This document shows positions 18,029 through 26,978 of a stretch of 64,000 nucleotides of DNA, in pieces; the first letter of the stretch is position 1; each line of letters starts with the position of its first letter. Under the pieces are notes generated by a model. It saw nothing but the letters and a program-made list of their open reading frames with translations. It did not search any database and had not been told where the DNA came from. Source of the stretch: Testudinibacter aquarius (GTDB lineage Bacteria > Pseudomonadota > Gammaproteobacteria > Enterobacterales > Pasteurellaceae); contig NZ_SMCP01000004.1 of assembly GCF_004342725.1 (NCBI RefSeq), positions 1 to 64,000 on the forward strand, in the 5' to 3' direction. A program made the translations under genes and the position numbers.

Positions 18029-18123
18029 TCTAGCGACCTTTCGTTATAATGGGCAATAAGCTGACAGATAATACGCAATTTGATGTTTATTTCGACACTT
18101 AAAAAAATTTCTGAAAAAGTCAC

Positions 18124-18151
18124 TTGTATTATACTGAAAAAAGCGTATATT
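18124..18151 (+). promoter_or_regulatory. Putative promoter of the initiator tRNA
   Basis: TTGTAT (18124-18129), 16 bp, then TATATT (18146-18151), placed 14 bp before the tRNA and followed by a GC-rich stretch (TACGCCTCC), as common for stable RNA promoters. Confidence 0.45.
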
Positions 18152-18165
18152 ACGCCTCCTACAGA

Positions 18166-18242
<77 letters not shown>

Positions 18243-18253
18243 GATTTAAAAAA

Positions 18254-18279
18254 AGCATCTCATCACGAGATGCTTTTTT
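18254..18279 (+). terminator. Intrinsic terminator after tRNA-fMet
   Basis: An 8-bp perfect stem AGCATCTC / GAGATGCT with loop ATCAC is followed by five or more T. It starts 12 nt after the tRNA 3' end. Confidence 0.9.
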
Positions 18280-18315
18280 GCGTTTGAAGGCTATACAATT
18301 TGCATGGTTATTTGA

Positions 18316-18783
18316 TTAAACCTCAGGACGATTGCTGCAAATAAACTCGCCTTGTTCCCCTTGCCATTCAATTTCGGCAATCGTACCGGTACTGAAGCCA
18401 ACCTGCTGCGGCGATTCGCAAAGTGCGGTCACCAAGTCTTCCACAAACGGCAAATGGGAAACAATCAACACATTTTTTACCCCATCGCGACATAAATTGG
18501 ATAGATAATCTACCGCCATGGTGCTGTTGCCATAAGGCGTCACCGCCTCCCAGGTTTCAATTTCCGACGGCATATTGGTTGCCGTGCTTGCCGCCAAATG
18601 CTCATAGGTTTGCAAAGCACGGTTATACGGACTGACAATCACCCGATCAATATGGTTAGCGGCTTCAGTCAGCCATTCTCCCTGTTCTCTTGCTTGCTGT
18701 ATCCCATGAGCGGTCAAATTTCTGTCCGCATCGATTTTTGCCATGGTTTCGGCTTCGCCGTGGCGCATAATAAAAATTCGCAT
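18316..18783 (-). CDS. sixA: Phosphohistidine phosphatase SixA
   Basis: A 155-aa histidine-phosphatase-superfamily enzyme. The N-terminal MRIFIMRHGEAE carries the RHG motif with the nucleophilic histidine. The second conserved histidine is in VLIVSHLPFVEDL. In E. coli SixA dephosphorylates histidine phosphotransfer proteins such as NPr or ArcB. Length matches (E. coli 161 aa). It is a monocistronic leftward gene next to the tRNA. Confidence 0.93.
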   Translation of the reverse strand: MRIFIMRHGEAETMAKIDADRNLTAHGIQQAREQGEWLTEAANHIDRVIVSPYNRALQTYEHLAASTATNMPSEIETWEAVTPYGNSTMAVDYLSNLCRDGVKNVLIVSHLPFVEDLVTALCESPQQVGFSTGTIAEIEWQGEQGEFICSNRPEV

Positions 18784-18876
18784 ATAACCCCCTTCGTATT
18801 TTAATAAATCGTTTTAATCAAATTTTATGCTACTAAGATAACGGTTTGTAATGACAAACAAAACAAAAATTTCCAG

Positions 18877-18898
18877 TTTGTGATCTCGATCTAAATTT
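18877..18898. promoter_or_regulatory. CRP-like site in the pykA promoter region
   Basis: TGTGATCTCGATCTAA resembles TGTGAN6TCACA with a strong left half and weak right half, flanked by TTT and ATTT. A TATAAT (18909-18914) follows. The spacing does not fit a standard class I or II activator position, so the site may repress or be fortuitous. Confidence 0.35.
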
Positions 18899-18998
18899 AA
18901 TTTGAGCGTATAATAACGCCAATTTTATCACTGATAGCAAGCTTTCTATCAAAAACACGTAATATTTAATCAACAACTAATACTTTAGAGGTATGTTC

Positions 18999-20438
18999 AT
19001 GTCTAGAAGACTGAGAAGAACGAAAATTGTTTGTACTATGGGCCCATCAACCGACCGTGATAACAACCTGGAAAAAATTATAGCGGCTGGTGCCAATGTC
19101 GTTCGTATGAACTTTTCTCATGGTACTCCGGATGATCATATCGGCCGTGCCAACCGCGTGCGTGAAATTGCAAAAAAATTAGGCAAACAAGTCGCAATCT
19201 TAGGTGACCTGCAAGGGCCTAAAATTCGCGTTTCTACATTTAAAGACGGCAAAATTTTGTTAAATATCGGTGACAAATTCGTTCTGGACGCCGATTTACC
19301 GAAAGGTGAAGGCAATCAAAACGGTGTAGGTCTAGACTATAAAGAATTACCAAAAGATGTCGTGCCTGGCGATATTCTGTTATTAGACGACGGTCGTGTG
19401 CAATTGAAAGTGTTGTCTACCGAAGGCAACAAAGTGTTCACCGAAGTCACTGTCGGTGGCCCGTTGTCAAACAACAAAGGGATCAACAAACTAGGTGGTG
19501 GTTTATCCGCTGACGCTTTAACACCGAAAGACAAAGCCGATATTATCACGGCAGCAAAAATTGGTGTAGATTATTTGGCGGTTTCTTTCCCACGCAACGG
19601 TGCAGATCTGCATTATGCGCGTCAATTGGCAACTGAAGCCGGCTTAAACGCTAAAATCGTTGCGAAAGTTGAGCGTGCCGAAGCCGTTGCCAGCGATGAA
19701 GCAATGGACGATGTGATCCTTGCATCCGATGTGATCATGGTTGCTCGTGGTGACCTAGGGGTTGAAATCGGCGATCCTGAATTGGTCGGCGTACAGAAAA
19801 AATTGATCCGCCGTTCACGCCGATTAAACCGTGTGGTGATCACCGCTACTCAAATGATGGAATCGATGATCAGCAATCCAATGCCGACACGTGCCGAAGT
19901 GATGGACGTAGCGAATGCGGTGCTGGACGGAACTGACGCAGTAATGTTGTCTGCCGAAACCGCAGCCGGTCAATACCCTGCTGAAACCGTTTCCTCAATG
20001 GCAAAAGTGTGCCTGGGCGCAGAAAAAATGCCAAGCATCAATGTTTCCCGCCACCGTATGGACGCCGTATTCAATAATGTGGAAGAATCAGTTGCCATGT
20101 CAGCAATGTATGCAGCCAACCATCTGCAAGGTGTCAGCGCTATCATTGCGATGACCAGCTCCGGTCGTACCGCACTTTTAATGTCGCGTGTCAGCTCCGG
20201 CTTGCCAATCTTTGCGCTGTCTCGCAACCAAAAAGCATTGAATCTGGCAGCATTATACCGTGGCGTCACCCCGGTTTATTGCGAAGAAGCCAGCCGTACT
20301 GTTGAAGGGGCAAAAAATGCAATTGAGTTGCTGAAAGACAAAGGCTATTTAGTTTCCGGTGATTTGGTGTTGTTGACCCAAGGTGATGAACTTGCCGAAG
20401 GTGGCACTAACACTTGCCGTACTTTAGTGGTTGAATAA
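18999..20438 (+). CDS. pykA: Pyruvate kinase (PykA type)
   Basis: Pyruvate kinase converts phosphoenolpyruvate and ADP to pyruvate and ATP. I start at ATG 18999, 7 nt after AGAGG; an ATG two codons upstream is too close to the ribosome binding site. The 479-aa protein aligns closely with E. coli PykA (480 aa, start [10 protein letters not shown]) rather than PykF. The active-site signature [11 protein letters not shown] and [11 protein letters not shown] are intact, as is [27 protein letters not shown] clear TATAAT lies about 85 bp upstream and a strong terminator follows. Confidence 0.97.
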   Translation: MSRRLRRTKIVCTMGPSTDRDNNLEKIIAAGANVVRMNFSHGTPDDHIGRANRVREIAKKLGKQVAILGDLQGPKIRVSTFKDGKILLNIGDKFVLDADLPKGEGNQNGVGLDYKELPKDVVPGDILLLDDGRVQLKVLSTEGNKVFTEVTVGGPLSNNKGINKLGGGLSADALTPKDKADIITAAKIGVDYLAVSFPRNGADLHYARQLATEAGLNAKIVAKVERAEAVASDEAMDDVILASDVIMVARGDLGVEIGDPELVGVQKKLIRRSRRLNRVVITATQMMESMISNPMPTRAEVMDVANAVLDGTDAVMLSAETAAGQYPAETVSSMAKVCLGAEKMPSINVSRHRMDAVFNNVEESVAMSAMYAANHLQGVSAIIAMTSSGRTALLMSRVSSGLPIFALSRNQKALNLAALYRGVTPVYCEEASRTVEGAKNAIELLKDKGYLVSGDLVLLTQGDELAEGGTNTCRTLVVE

Positions 20439-20478
20439 TCGCAAAATAATCAAATTACAATTTTGATGATACTGACAA

Positions 20479-20507
20479 AACCTCTCGCCTAACACGAGAG
20501 GTTTTTT
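20479..20507 (+). terminator. Intrinsic terminator of pykA
   Basis: A 9-bp perfect stem AACCTCTCG / CGAGAGGTT with a 7-nt loop is followed by a T run; it lies 40 bp after the pykA stop. Confidence 0.93.
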
Positions 20508-20548
20508 GTTTACTAAACCTTTATTCCATATACGTGAGGGTATAGCCA

Positions 20549-21133
20549 ATGATAAAAAGACTTTGTGGGCTATGTTGTGGGTTATGCTTCAGCCTACTGC
20601 TTGTTTCTCCTGTTTTAGCCGCCAACATAGACGGTAAACAGTTGGTTAACGATGCCAGAAAACAGATTGGTGTCACCATGTTTTATGATTCAGGCTATCA
20701 GCGCTTAGCCTATCCGATGGGCGATATCGCACAATACAAAGGCGTTTGCACCGATGTGGTGATCCGCGCCTTGCGCCATCAAAACCGAGATTTACAACAA
20801 CTGGTGCACGAAGACATGAAAAAAGCCTGGAACAAATACCCTAAAATCTGGGGGCTAAAATCGACTGACCGTAATATCGACCACCGCCGTGTGCCAAATC
20901 TGGAAACCTTTTTTAACCGCCACGCCAAAATGCGGTCACTCACTGAGATCGAGGATTTTATTGCCGGGGATATCGTCACTTGGCGTTTACCAAATAATGC
21001 GCCACACATTGGCATTGTGTCCGACAAAAAGAGCCGCAACGGTGTTCCACTGGTTATTCACAATATTGGTTTTGGTACGCAGGAAGAAGATGTTTTGCTG
21101 AAATACAATATGATCGGACACTATCGCTATTAA
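20549..21133 (+). CDS. Exported DUF1287 family protein
   Basis: The 194-aa protein has a Sec signal (cleavage near VLAAN) and should be periplasmic. The rest matches the DUF1287 pattern: VNDARKQIGVTMFYDSGYQRL, GVCTDVVIRALR, DHRRVPNLETFF, PGDIVTWR-like FIAGDIVTWRLP, PHIGIVSD and VIHNIG. The Cys in GVCTD and the His in PHIGIV are positioned like an NlpC/P60-type Cys-His pair, so a cysteine amidase or peptidase role is plausible but unproven. Start ATG is preceded by GAGGGT. A weak GC stem follows at 21142-21161. Confidence 0.8.
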   Translation: MIKRLCGLCCGLCFSLLLVSPVLAANIDGKQLVNDARKQIGVTMFYDSGYQRLAYPMGDIAQYKGVCTDVVIRALRHQNRDLQQLVHEDMKKAWNKYPKIWGLKSTDRNIDHRRVPNLETFFNRHAKMRSLTEIEDFIAGDIVTWRLPNNAPHIGIVSDKKSRNGVPLVIHNIGFGTQEEDVLLKYNMIGHYRY

Positions 21134-21169
21134 AGCTAATAGAGCGGAGTAAAATCCGCCCTATTGCTA

Positions 21170-21192
21170 GGGTCTGTTGATCTTTGTTTATA
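21170..21192 (+). repeat. Solo end of the GGGTCTGTTGAT repeat, supplying the ycaO stop codon
   Basis: A 23-bp exact match to the left end of the MITE at 57.4 kb (GGGTCTGTTGATC then TTTGTTTATA) is preceded by TA. On the minus strand it contains the final ATA codon and TAA of ycaO. No opposing end is nearby. Confidence 0.8.
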
Positions 21193-22936
21193 TTTTGGCA
21201 CGTTGTAACTTCTGGTAGGCAGCAAGCAATTTTTGGTGTGCGCCAAACGTTGCCAACGACTCATCGCCTGCGATTAAATCATAGAACGGATTACCACCGT
21301 TGATCGCCGCCCAGCAGGTTGCGACCGCACTTTCACCGTATAAACGGTTAAAGACCACACGATATTGTGCCGGATCACGCTTATCATCTAAATACAGTTG
21401 CAGTGACTGAATTAAACAGCGGTAGTAATTATTACGCTCATCACTAAACACCGAAGCGGTGGTTTCCATTGTCCAGTTCGCCCAATCCAGCGCATTTTCC
21501 CAATCACCACAGGCAAGATAGAGCATCGATTTCAGCTCGCCGATCCGCAACGTTTGCCAACCGGATTTTGGTGGCGCTACAATGCCGATAAATTCACGCA
21601 CACGGGTAAAATCATCAATGCCTTGCTCGTCCAACTGTTCCAACAGTTCCAGATAAGTTTCCTTATCATGGTGAAAGTGCGGTAAATCAAGCAAAATTTC
21701 ACGCCACTCCATGCCCATATTATTGTTGGCATAGATCAGATCATCCACCGGATAAATATCCGACATGCCCGGTACAATAATCCGACAGGCATAAACGTCC
21801 AGATGGTTGTAATCCATGATATACACCTCTTGCTGTTCGGCATTGAAAATCGCCATCAAATTGGCAAATTCCTGCTCGGTGCTGCCGGAAAAATTCCAAT
21901 CGACAAAGGCATAATCACTCTGCTGTTTAAACAGATCCCATGAAATTAAACCGCTAGAATCAATGAAGTGCGTTTCTAAATTGGCGTGTTCAGCCACGCC
22001 CGCATTATCAAATGATGGCGGCATAAACACATCCAAATCTTTCAAGCTCCGTCCTTGCAACAGCTCGGTGACGGTACGCTCTAAGGCGACTTTGAAATTC
22101 GGGTGTGCGCCAAACGAGGCAAAGCACGTGCCGTTGCTTGGATTCAGCAAAATCACCGCAATCACCGGATATTGCCCGCCCAGCGAAGCGTCATAAGCTA
22201 AAATTGGAAAGCCCTGTTTTTCAAGACTTTCAATTGCCTCTTGAATATGCGGATAGCGTGCGATTACCGCAGCTGGAATTTCCGGCAGACTGATGGCTTC
22301 GCTGATAATCTTGTTTTTCACATAGCGTTCAAACACTTCCGACAAGCCTTGCACCCGAGCCTCATTTTCACTGTTGCCGGCAGACATGCCATTGGAAACA
22401 TATAAATTGGCAATAATCGCTTGCGGAATATACACTGTTTGCTGATCACGTTGACGGATATACGGCATTGCCACAATACCGCGTGCTGCATTGCCGGACT
22501 GCAAATCCACCAACTGAAGTGCGGTCAGCTCTTGTTGCGGATTGTAATATTGATGCAGATAATCATCTAATATCCCAACAGGCAGTTCGTTTTCGTCCAC
22601 GATCGGAAACCATTTTTCTGTCGGATAATGCACAAACTCCCCTTCGGCAATCTCACTACCCAGAAAAAAATCAGCAAAAAAATAGTTGGTGGAAAGGCGC
22701 TCAAAATATTCGCCCAATGCTGATGCCAGCGCTGCTTTTTTGCTGGCGCCTTTGCCGTTGGTGAAACATTGCGGACAATCCTTATCGCGGATATGTACCG
22801 ACCACACATTCGGCACCGGATTCAACCAAGAGGTTTCTTCAATGTTGAAGCCCAATTGTTGCAATTTGCTTTGAAAGCGCTGGATACTGTCTTCCAGTGC
22901 CGCATCTTTACCGGTGATATAGGTTTGTTGCATCAT
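21188..22936 (-). CDS. ycaO: YcaO-type protein (S12 methylthiotransferase accessory factor)
   Basis: The 582-aa protein aligns along its length with E. coli YcaO (586 aa), the ATP-dependent YcaO-domain protein linked to beta-methylthiolation of ribosomal protein S12. Conserved blocks are GKDAALEDSIQRFQSKL, CFTNGKGASKKAALASALGEYFERLSTN, LYVSNGMSAGNSENEARVQGLSEVFERYVK and FHSSGLISWDLF-like HFIDSSGLISWDLF. A TPR-like C-terminal region follows. The C-terminus ends KLQRAKI where E. coli continues several residues; the last codon and stop derive from a mobile-repeat end. No peptide-modification partner lies nearby, so a RiPP role is unlikely. ATG 22936 and 22933 are both possible starts. Confidence 0.93.
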   Translation of the reverse strand: MMQQTYITGKDAALEDSIQRFQSKLQQLGFNIEETSWLNPVPNVWSVHIRDKDCPQCFTNGKGASKKAALASALGEYFERLSTNYFFADFFLGSEIAEGEFVHYPTEKWFPIVDENELPVGILDDYLHQYYNPQQELTALQLVDLQSGNAARGIVAMPYIRQRDQQTVYIPQAIIANLYVSNGMSAGNSENEARVQGLSEVFERYVKNKIISEAISLPEIPAAVIARYPHIQEAIESLEKQGFPILAYDASLGGQYPVIAVILLNPSNGTCFASFGAHPNFKVALERTVTELLQGRSLKDLDVFMPPSFDNAGVAEHANLETHFIDSSGLISWDLFKQQSDYAFVDWNFSGSTEQEFANLMAIFNAEQQEVYIMDYNHLDVYACRIIVPGMSDIYPVDDLIYANNNMGMEWREILLDLPHFHHDKETYLELLEQLDEQGIDDFTRVREFIGIVAPPKSGWQTLRIGELKSMLYLACGDWENALDWANWTMETTASVFSDERNNYYRCLIQSLQLYLDDKRDPAQYRVVFNRLYGESAVATCWAAINGGNPFYDLIAGDESLATFGAHQKLLAAYQKLQRAKI

Positions 22937-23157
22937 ACTGATCTCTTGTCTTAATTAGCTAAAAAATAGAATTGAGCGGCATAATAGGCAAGAACCGCAC
23001 TTTCGGCAAGAAACATTTGTGATCAACGCAGGTTTTTTGTTAGAAAAGCATTGAAATAAATTGAAAAAAAATTATGCTAAGCTATGGTCTGTTGTAACCT
23101 TGATCGAAGGAAATATCCGACGATTTTCAATCATTTCACACGAATGGAGAGTAAAAT

Positions 23158-23499
23158 ATGGCACAAGGTTGGTATGAATTAAAAGTCGCAAAAGACGGAC
23201 AGTTTATGTTCAATTTGAAAGCAGCAAACAGTCAAGTCATTTTGACCAGTGAACTGTATAAAACCCGTGCAGCGGCTGAAAACGGCATCGCTTCGGTGCA
23301 AAAAAACGGTGCAGATCCTGCTGCTTATGAAATTCGGGTGGCGAAAAACGATAAGCCGTATTTCGTTTTGAAAGCAAAAAATCATCAAGAAATCGGTCGC
23401 AGCCAATATTACAGCTCAGAAGCCATCGCCAAAAAAGGCATCGCTTCAGTCAGCCGCAACGCTGCAACGAGCGTAATCAAAGATAAAACTACGCAATAA
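23158..23499 (+). CDS. yegP: YegP family protein (two DUF1508 repeats)
   Basis: The 113-aa protein is made of two tandem DUF1508 units: residues about 5-50 (WYELKVAKDGQFMFNLKAAN, SELYKTRAAAENGIASVQKN) and 56-102 (YEIRVAKNDKPYFVLKAKN, SQYYSSEAIAKKGIASVSRN). E. coli YegP has the same architecture; the function is not established. The ATG follows GGAGAGTAAAAT. It is monocistronic, with a terminator about 95 bp after the stop. Confidence 0.9.
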   Translation: MAQGWYELKVAKDGQFMFNLKAANSQVILTSELYKTRAAAENGIASVQKNGADPAAYEIRVAKNDKPYFVLKAKNHQEIGRSQYYSSEAIAKKGIASVSRNAATSVIKDKTTQ

Positions 23500-23595
23500 T
23501 CAGAATCTTACTGCTCAAAGTGCGGTTTTTTAACAGTACTATGTAGCAGTTACAGGCATAGTAGACAAAAAGATTGCTTGAATAAATTCCACTAT

Positions 23596-23629
23596 AATCC
23601 TCGTGGCAGTTAATTCACGAGGATTTTTT
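23596..23629 (+). terminator. Intrinsic terminator downstream of yegP
   Basis: A 10-bp perfect stem AATCCTCGTG / CACGAGGATT with a 10-nt loop is followed by TTTTTA. A TATAAT-like hexamer overlaps its left foot, probably by chance. Confidence 0.85.
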
Positions 23630-23722
23630 ATTTATGGCAAAAGCTATAATCTAACAGTCCTCTAGCAGTATTTCCAATATGAAAATTTATAGGGCTTATA
23701 CTACCAGTGAGTTATCAAATGA

Positions 23723-24139
23723 TTAAATCACACTTAATTGCAGCTCTTTACCCAATGCGCGAAAAGCTCGACTAATGGTATCAATTTTGGTTGTATGGCG
23801 CGGCTCAAGAATACGTCCTACCTCCGGTGGGCGAATACTTGCTAAACGTGCTAATTGCGCTTTAGTGACAGATTGTTGAAGCATAGCATTGTGTAGCAGT
23901 ACTTTAGCATAAACGCTATTAGGTAGTGCTACAGGGGTTTCCTCTTCAACAAGACTACGAGATACTGGAAATGGTTTATCTTCTTCAAAATAAATTTCAA
24001 CGCAAGAAAGCAAAACGTCTTGCGCCATTTCCATAGCTTCATCGAAAGTATCGCCCTGAGTTATACCCTCGGGAATATCAGGGAACGTAACAACAAATCC
24101 GCCCTCATCGGCAGGTGTAAAATGTGCAGCGTAATACAT
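23723..24139 (-). CDS. hicB: HicB antitoxin
   Basis: HicB neutralises the HicA mRNA interferase and represses the operon. The N-terminal partially degraded RNase-H-like domain (residues 1-70) contains DEGGFVVTFPDIPEGITQGDTFDEAMEMAQD, a typical HicB pattern. The C-terminal domain (about 85-138) is a helix-turn-helix: TKAQLARLASIRPPEVGRILEPRHTTKIDTISRAFRAL. It lies 51 bp downstream of hicA and has its own GGAG site, allowing extra antitoxin synthesis. Length 138 aa is normal. Confidence 0.93.
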   Translation of the reverse strand: MYYAAHFTPADEGGFVVTFPDIPEGITQGDTFDEAMEMAQDVLLSCVEIYFEEDKPFPVSRSLVEEETPVALPNSVYAKVLLHNAMLQQSVTKAQLARLASIRPPEVGRILEPRHTTKIDTISRAFRALGKELQLSVI

Positions 24140-24190
24140 AAATTATTTCTCCATAGTCAGCAGCGAGTCCGCCTTTACAAGCGAATTATA

Positions 24191-24367
24191 TTATTTTAAA
24201 CCTAATTGCTTTTTAATCCCTTCCACTAAACCCTTTTTTAATTCTTGGCTTGGATGGTTGGGTAAATGACTTCTTCGATCTTTGTAATACAGTTTTAAAT
24301 GCCGTGTCCCATTTTCAACTTGTACCCCTTGAGCTTTGAGCCACCTAAGAAATTCGCTTTGTTTCAC
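24191..24367 (-). CDS. hicA: HicA toxin (mRNA interferase)
   Basis: Reading the minus strand from GTG 24367 gives 58 aa, beginning KQSEFLRWLKAQGVQVENG after the start and ending IKKQLGLK. E. coli HicA is also 58 aa and begins KQSEF, so this start is well supported although it is GTG with GAGG only 2 nt away, which implies weak toxin translation. The catalytic histidine lies in GTRHLKLYY, followed by RRSHLPNHPSQELKKG. HicA is a double-stranded-RNA-binding-fold ribonuclease that blocks translation until bound by HicB. No disruption is visible, so the pair appears functional. Confidence 0.92.
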   Translation of the reverse strand: MKQSEFLRWLKAQGVQVENGTRHLKLYYKDRRSHLPNHPSQELKKGLVEGIKKQLGLK

Positions 24368-24403
24368 TGCCTCATCCAGTTGCTCGGTTAACTTGTGAGC
24401 ATT

Positions 24404-24452
24404 ATATGCAAAATTGCATATTGCCGCAAGTTATTTATATGCAAAAATGCAA
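24404..24452. promoter_or_regulatory. Paired TGCA dyads upstream of hicA, putative HicB operator
   Basis: An 18-bp dyad (24404-24421, arms ATATGCAA / TTGCATAT) and a second TGCA-N4-TGCA motif (24440-24451) occur 33 bp apart, 37-85 bp before hicA. HicB proteins bind dyads in their promoter; assignment here is inference. Confidence 0.5.
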
Positions 24453-24626
24453 ATTATTTCCAAATATTTAACCATAATCAAAACGCAGATTAAATCCATG
24501 TCTTAAAGCGAGATATTATCCACTTCACGACTATTCAATAACCAGCTGACGCAAAATACCTTAAATCACGAATGGAGCAAGGCATTTGTACTACGGTTTA
24601 GTTTTTTGCAACGAGACAGAATATCA

Positions 24627-25208
24627 TTAAAAAACCGCACTTTTCTTCTGCCGTGCTTCGACAAAAGCCAAATACTCTTCCAAATGATCGATCGCCGCTT
24701 GGCAGCGTTGCTTACGTTGTTCTAACACAGCAATTTTCCGCTGTCGCGCACTTTTTTCGCTTATTTCACAAGCAAGCAGTTGCGTGTATTGTTCAGCAAT
24801 CAAATCATTAAAACGGGTCAAAAATTCATAATATTTTGCTAAACGTTGTGGTGGTGGCAAACAATGTACTTCATGTGCTTGCTGATTACGCTCAGCCTCT
24901 TTACCTGATGCCTTTGTCTGATAAAAAGTGCGGTTGTCGCTGGTCAGCTCCTGCAAGACATGGTATTGCGCTGTCAGCTTTTCAGCATAGAATGCCGTCA
25001 GCGCTTGGTCTTGCTCAGTTTCACAAGCCTGTTGCACAATCTGCAAAGTGGTCAGCGCCTGCGCTAAACATTGCGCCAGCGTTTCATTGTCTGGTGAAAA
25101 AAGCCGCGGATCCAATTTTCGGTGCAGTGGCATATTCTTGTGTATCGACAGCGCCTGAAAATACGCTTCGATTTCGTTTAACCGTGCTTGAATTGCCAGT
25201 CGTGACAT
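24627..25208 (-). CDS. priC: Primosomal replication protein PriC
   Basis: PriC loads DnaB at stalled forks through SSB and Rep. The 193-aa protein is almost entirely helical, rich in Gln, Glu and Arg, with the family signature CLPPPQRLAKYYEFLTRFNDLI at about residues 127-148. A second family landmark is LDPRLF near residue 35. Start ATG 25208 has GAGG at 5 nt; a GTG two codons upstream is less likely. It is a single leftward gene. Confidence 0.88.
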   Translation of the reverse strand: MSRLAIQARLNEIEAYFQALSIHKNMPLHRKLDPRLFSPDNETLAQCLAQALTTLQIVQQACETEQDQALTAFYAEKLTAQYHVLQELTSDNRTFYQTKASGKEAERNQQAHEVHCLPPPQRLAKYYEFLTRFNDLIAEQYTQLLACEISEKSARQRKIAVLEQRKQRCQAAIDHLEEYLAFVEARQKKSAVF

Positions 25209-25439
25209 TGACACCTCTTTTTCTTACCCGCCTATCATATTGTGGCAGATCTTAGCATTTTTCAGCCGATTGCGCGAAACGATTGTTGCCGAATTCTCAA
25301 TGCTCGACAAACAACTCGCAACACAAATACCACAGTTCTGCTGAAAAGTTGCACTGAGTACTTTCGCTCAGGTAAAATACCCACGCTTTATTTTATTAGG
25401 GTGTGCCCTAACCTTTCTTTTTTATTTCTTTGACTACTA

Positions 25440-25493
25440 GGGTCTGTTGATATTTGTCTATAGTTCAAATTATGAACAGATATCAACAGTCCC
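25440..25493. mobile_element. 54-bp hairpin MITE remnant, TA-flanked
   Basis: This near-perfect palindrome starts GGGTCTGTTGATAT and ends ATATCAACAGTCCC, with about 27-bp imperfect arms and no interior. Both sides carry TA (25438-25439, 25494-25495). Its ends match the 187-bp MITE at 57.4 kb. It occupies the leader of the adenine permease gene, and the rest of the 25215-25518 gap shows nothing else. Confidence 0.7.
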
Positions 25494-25524
25494 TAGGAAC
25501 GACTTAACATAAGGAACAATGTCC

Positions 25525-26868
25525 ATGACCACTTCATCTTCGCAGCAAACCCCACTGCTGGAAAAACGCTTTGCCCTTAGCGCACGCGGCAGCAATCTCC
25601 GTCAGGAAATTATTGCCGGACTCACCACATTTTTAGCTATGGTCTACTCCGTGATTGTAGTGCCCGGCATGCTGGGTGATGCCGGTTTTCCGCCAGAGTC
25701 AGTGTTTATCGCCACCTGTCTGGTTGCCGGATTGGGATCGATTTTAATCGGTTTCTGGGCGAATGCACCCATGGCAATCGGCTGTGCAATCTCATTAACC
25801 GCCTTTACGGCTTATAGCTTGGTTATCGGACAGCAAGTCAGTATTCCGGTTGCCCTCGGCGCCGTCTTTTTAATGGGGGTAGTGTTCACCTTGATTTCCG
25901 TGACCGGAATCCGCACTTGGATTTTACGCAACCTGCCAAGCAGCATTGCACACGGTGCCGGCATTGGGATCGGGCTGTTCTTGTTACTGATTGCCGCCAA
26001 TAATGTCGGCTTAGTGGTCGCCAACAACGCCGGTTTACCGGTGAAAATGGGCGATTTCAGCTCTTTTTCCGTGATCATGTCATTATTGGGGTTAGCCTTT
26101 ATTCTTGGCTTAGAACGCTTACGGGTCAAAGGCGGCATTTTACTGGTGATTGTGGCAATTACCTTAGTTGGCTTGATTGCAGATCCGAATGTGAAATTCA
26201 GCGGTGAAGTATTAAAAGTGCCTAGTTTCGGCGACAACTCGTTAGCATTTGGCTTAGATATTATGGGTGCGCTGCAACCTGCTATTCTGCCGGTAGTATT
26301 TGCCTTAGTAATGACTGCTATTTTTGATGCGACAGGCACGATTCGTGCGGTTGCCGGGCAAGCGAATTTGTTGGACAAAGACGGGCAAATTGTCAATGGC
26401 GGTAAAGCGCTCACCTCGGATTCGGTCAGCAGTATTATGTCCGGTCTGTTCGGCACAGCGCCCGCTGCAGTCTACATTGAGTCCGCTGCCGGCACGGCGG
26501 CCGGAGGCAAAACCGGTATCACGGCGATTGTGGTCGGTGTACTATTTCTGTTCATGCTGTTTTTACAGCCGCTGGCCTTTTTGGTGCCAAGTTATGCCAC
26601 CGCACCAGCCTTGATGTATGTCGGATTATTAATGCTGAGCAATGTCAGCAAACTGGATTTTGACGACTTCATCGGTGCCATGAGCGGCTTGATTTGTGCA
26701 GTATTTATTGTGCTGACCGCCAATATCGTGACTGGCATTATGTTGGGCTTCGCCTCTTTGGTGATCGGACGCTTGGTATCCGGTGAAATCAAAAAACTGA
26801 ATATCGGCACGGTTATTATTGCGATTATTCTGGTTGGCTTCTACGCTGGCGGTTGGGCGATTAATTAA
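25525..26868 (+). CDS. purP: Adenine permease, NCS2 (AzgA-like) family
   Basis: The product is a proton-coupled inner-membrane nucleobase importer of about 12-14 helices. It aligns closely with E. coli PurP/AdeP. Examples are [55 protein letters not shown] and [19 protein letters not shown], the last two carrying NCS2 substrate-site residues. This resemblance favours adenine over guanine/hypoxanthine. Start choice is between ATG 25519 (AAGGA only 3 nt away) and ATG 25525 (9 nt); I use the latter, 447 aa. A MITE remnant lies 30 bp upstream and a USS-pair terminator follows. Confidence 0.92.
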   Translation: MTTSSSQQTPLLEKRFALSARGSNLRQEIIAGLTTFLAMVYSVIVVPGMLGDAGFPPESVFIATCLVAGLGSILIGFWANAPMAIGCAISLTAFTAYSLVIGQQVSIPVALGAVFLMGVVFTLISVTGIRTWILRNLPSSIAHGAGIGIGLFLLLIAANNVGLVVANNAGLPVKMGDFSSFSVIMSLLGLAFILGLERLRVKGGILLVIVAITLVGLIADPNVKFSGEVLKVPSFGDNSLAFGLDIMGALQPAILPVVFALVMTAIFDATGTIRAVAGQANLLDKDGQIVNGGKALTSDSVSSIMSGLFGTAPAAVYIESAAGTAAGGKTGITAIVVGVLFLFMLFLQPLAFLVPSYATAPALMYVGLLMLSNVSKLDFDDFIGAMSGLICAVFIVLTANIVTGIMLGFASLVIGRLVSGEIKKLNIGTVIIAIILVGFYAGGWAIN

Positions 26869-26883
26869 ATTAGCGAAAAGCAA

Positions 26884-26938
26884 AACCGCACTTTGATCAG
26901 CTGGCGCGAAATAAAGCAGAGAGCATCAAAGTGCGGTT
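26884..26938. terminator. Convergent terminator from distant inverted uptake signals
   Basis: Arms of 14 bp (AACCGCACTTTGAT / ATCAAAGTGCGGTT) are separated by 27 nt. It lies between purP and the convergent ABC operon. Confidence 0.65.
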
Positions 26939-26978
26939 ATTGGTTATAATCCAAACAAAAACTGACTAGCCGTCAACA

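Noticed and set aside
17908-18123. 71-codon frame upstream of mltA on the minus strand
   Set aside because: It runs across the G/C hairpin and into mltA, with no recognisable product.
21188-22936. YcaO as part of a RiPP (thiazole/oxazole peptide) cluster
   Set aside because: The sequence matches the housekeeping E. coli YcaO closely and no precursor, dehydrogenase or exporter gene is adjacent.
23567-23629. Small RNA gene with its own promoter before the yegP terminator
   Set aside because: The TATAAT-like hexamer has a -35 candidate at only 13 bp and overlaps the terminator stem, so a separate transcript is not supported.
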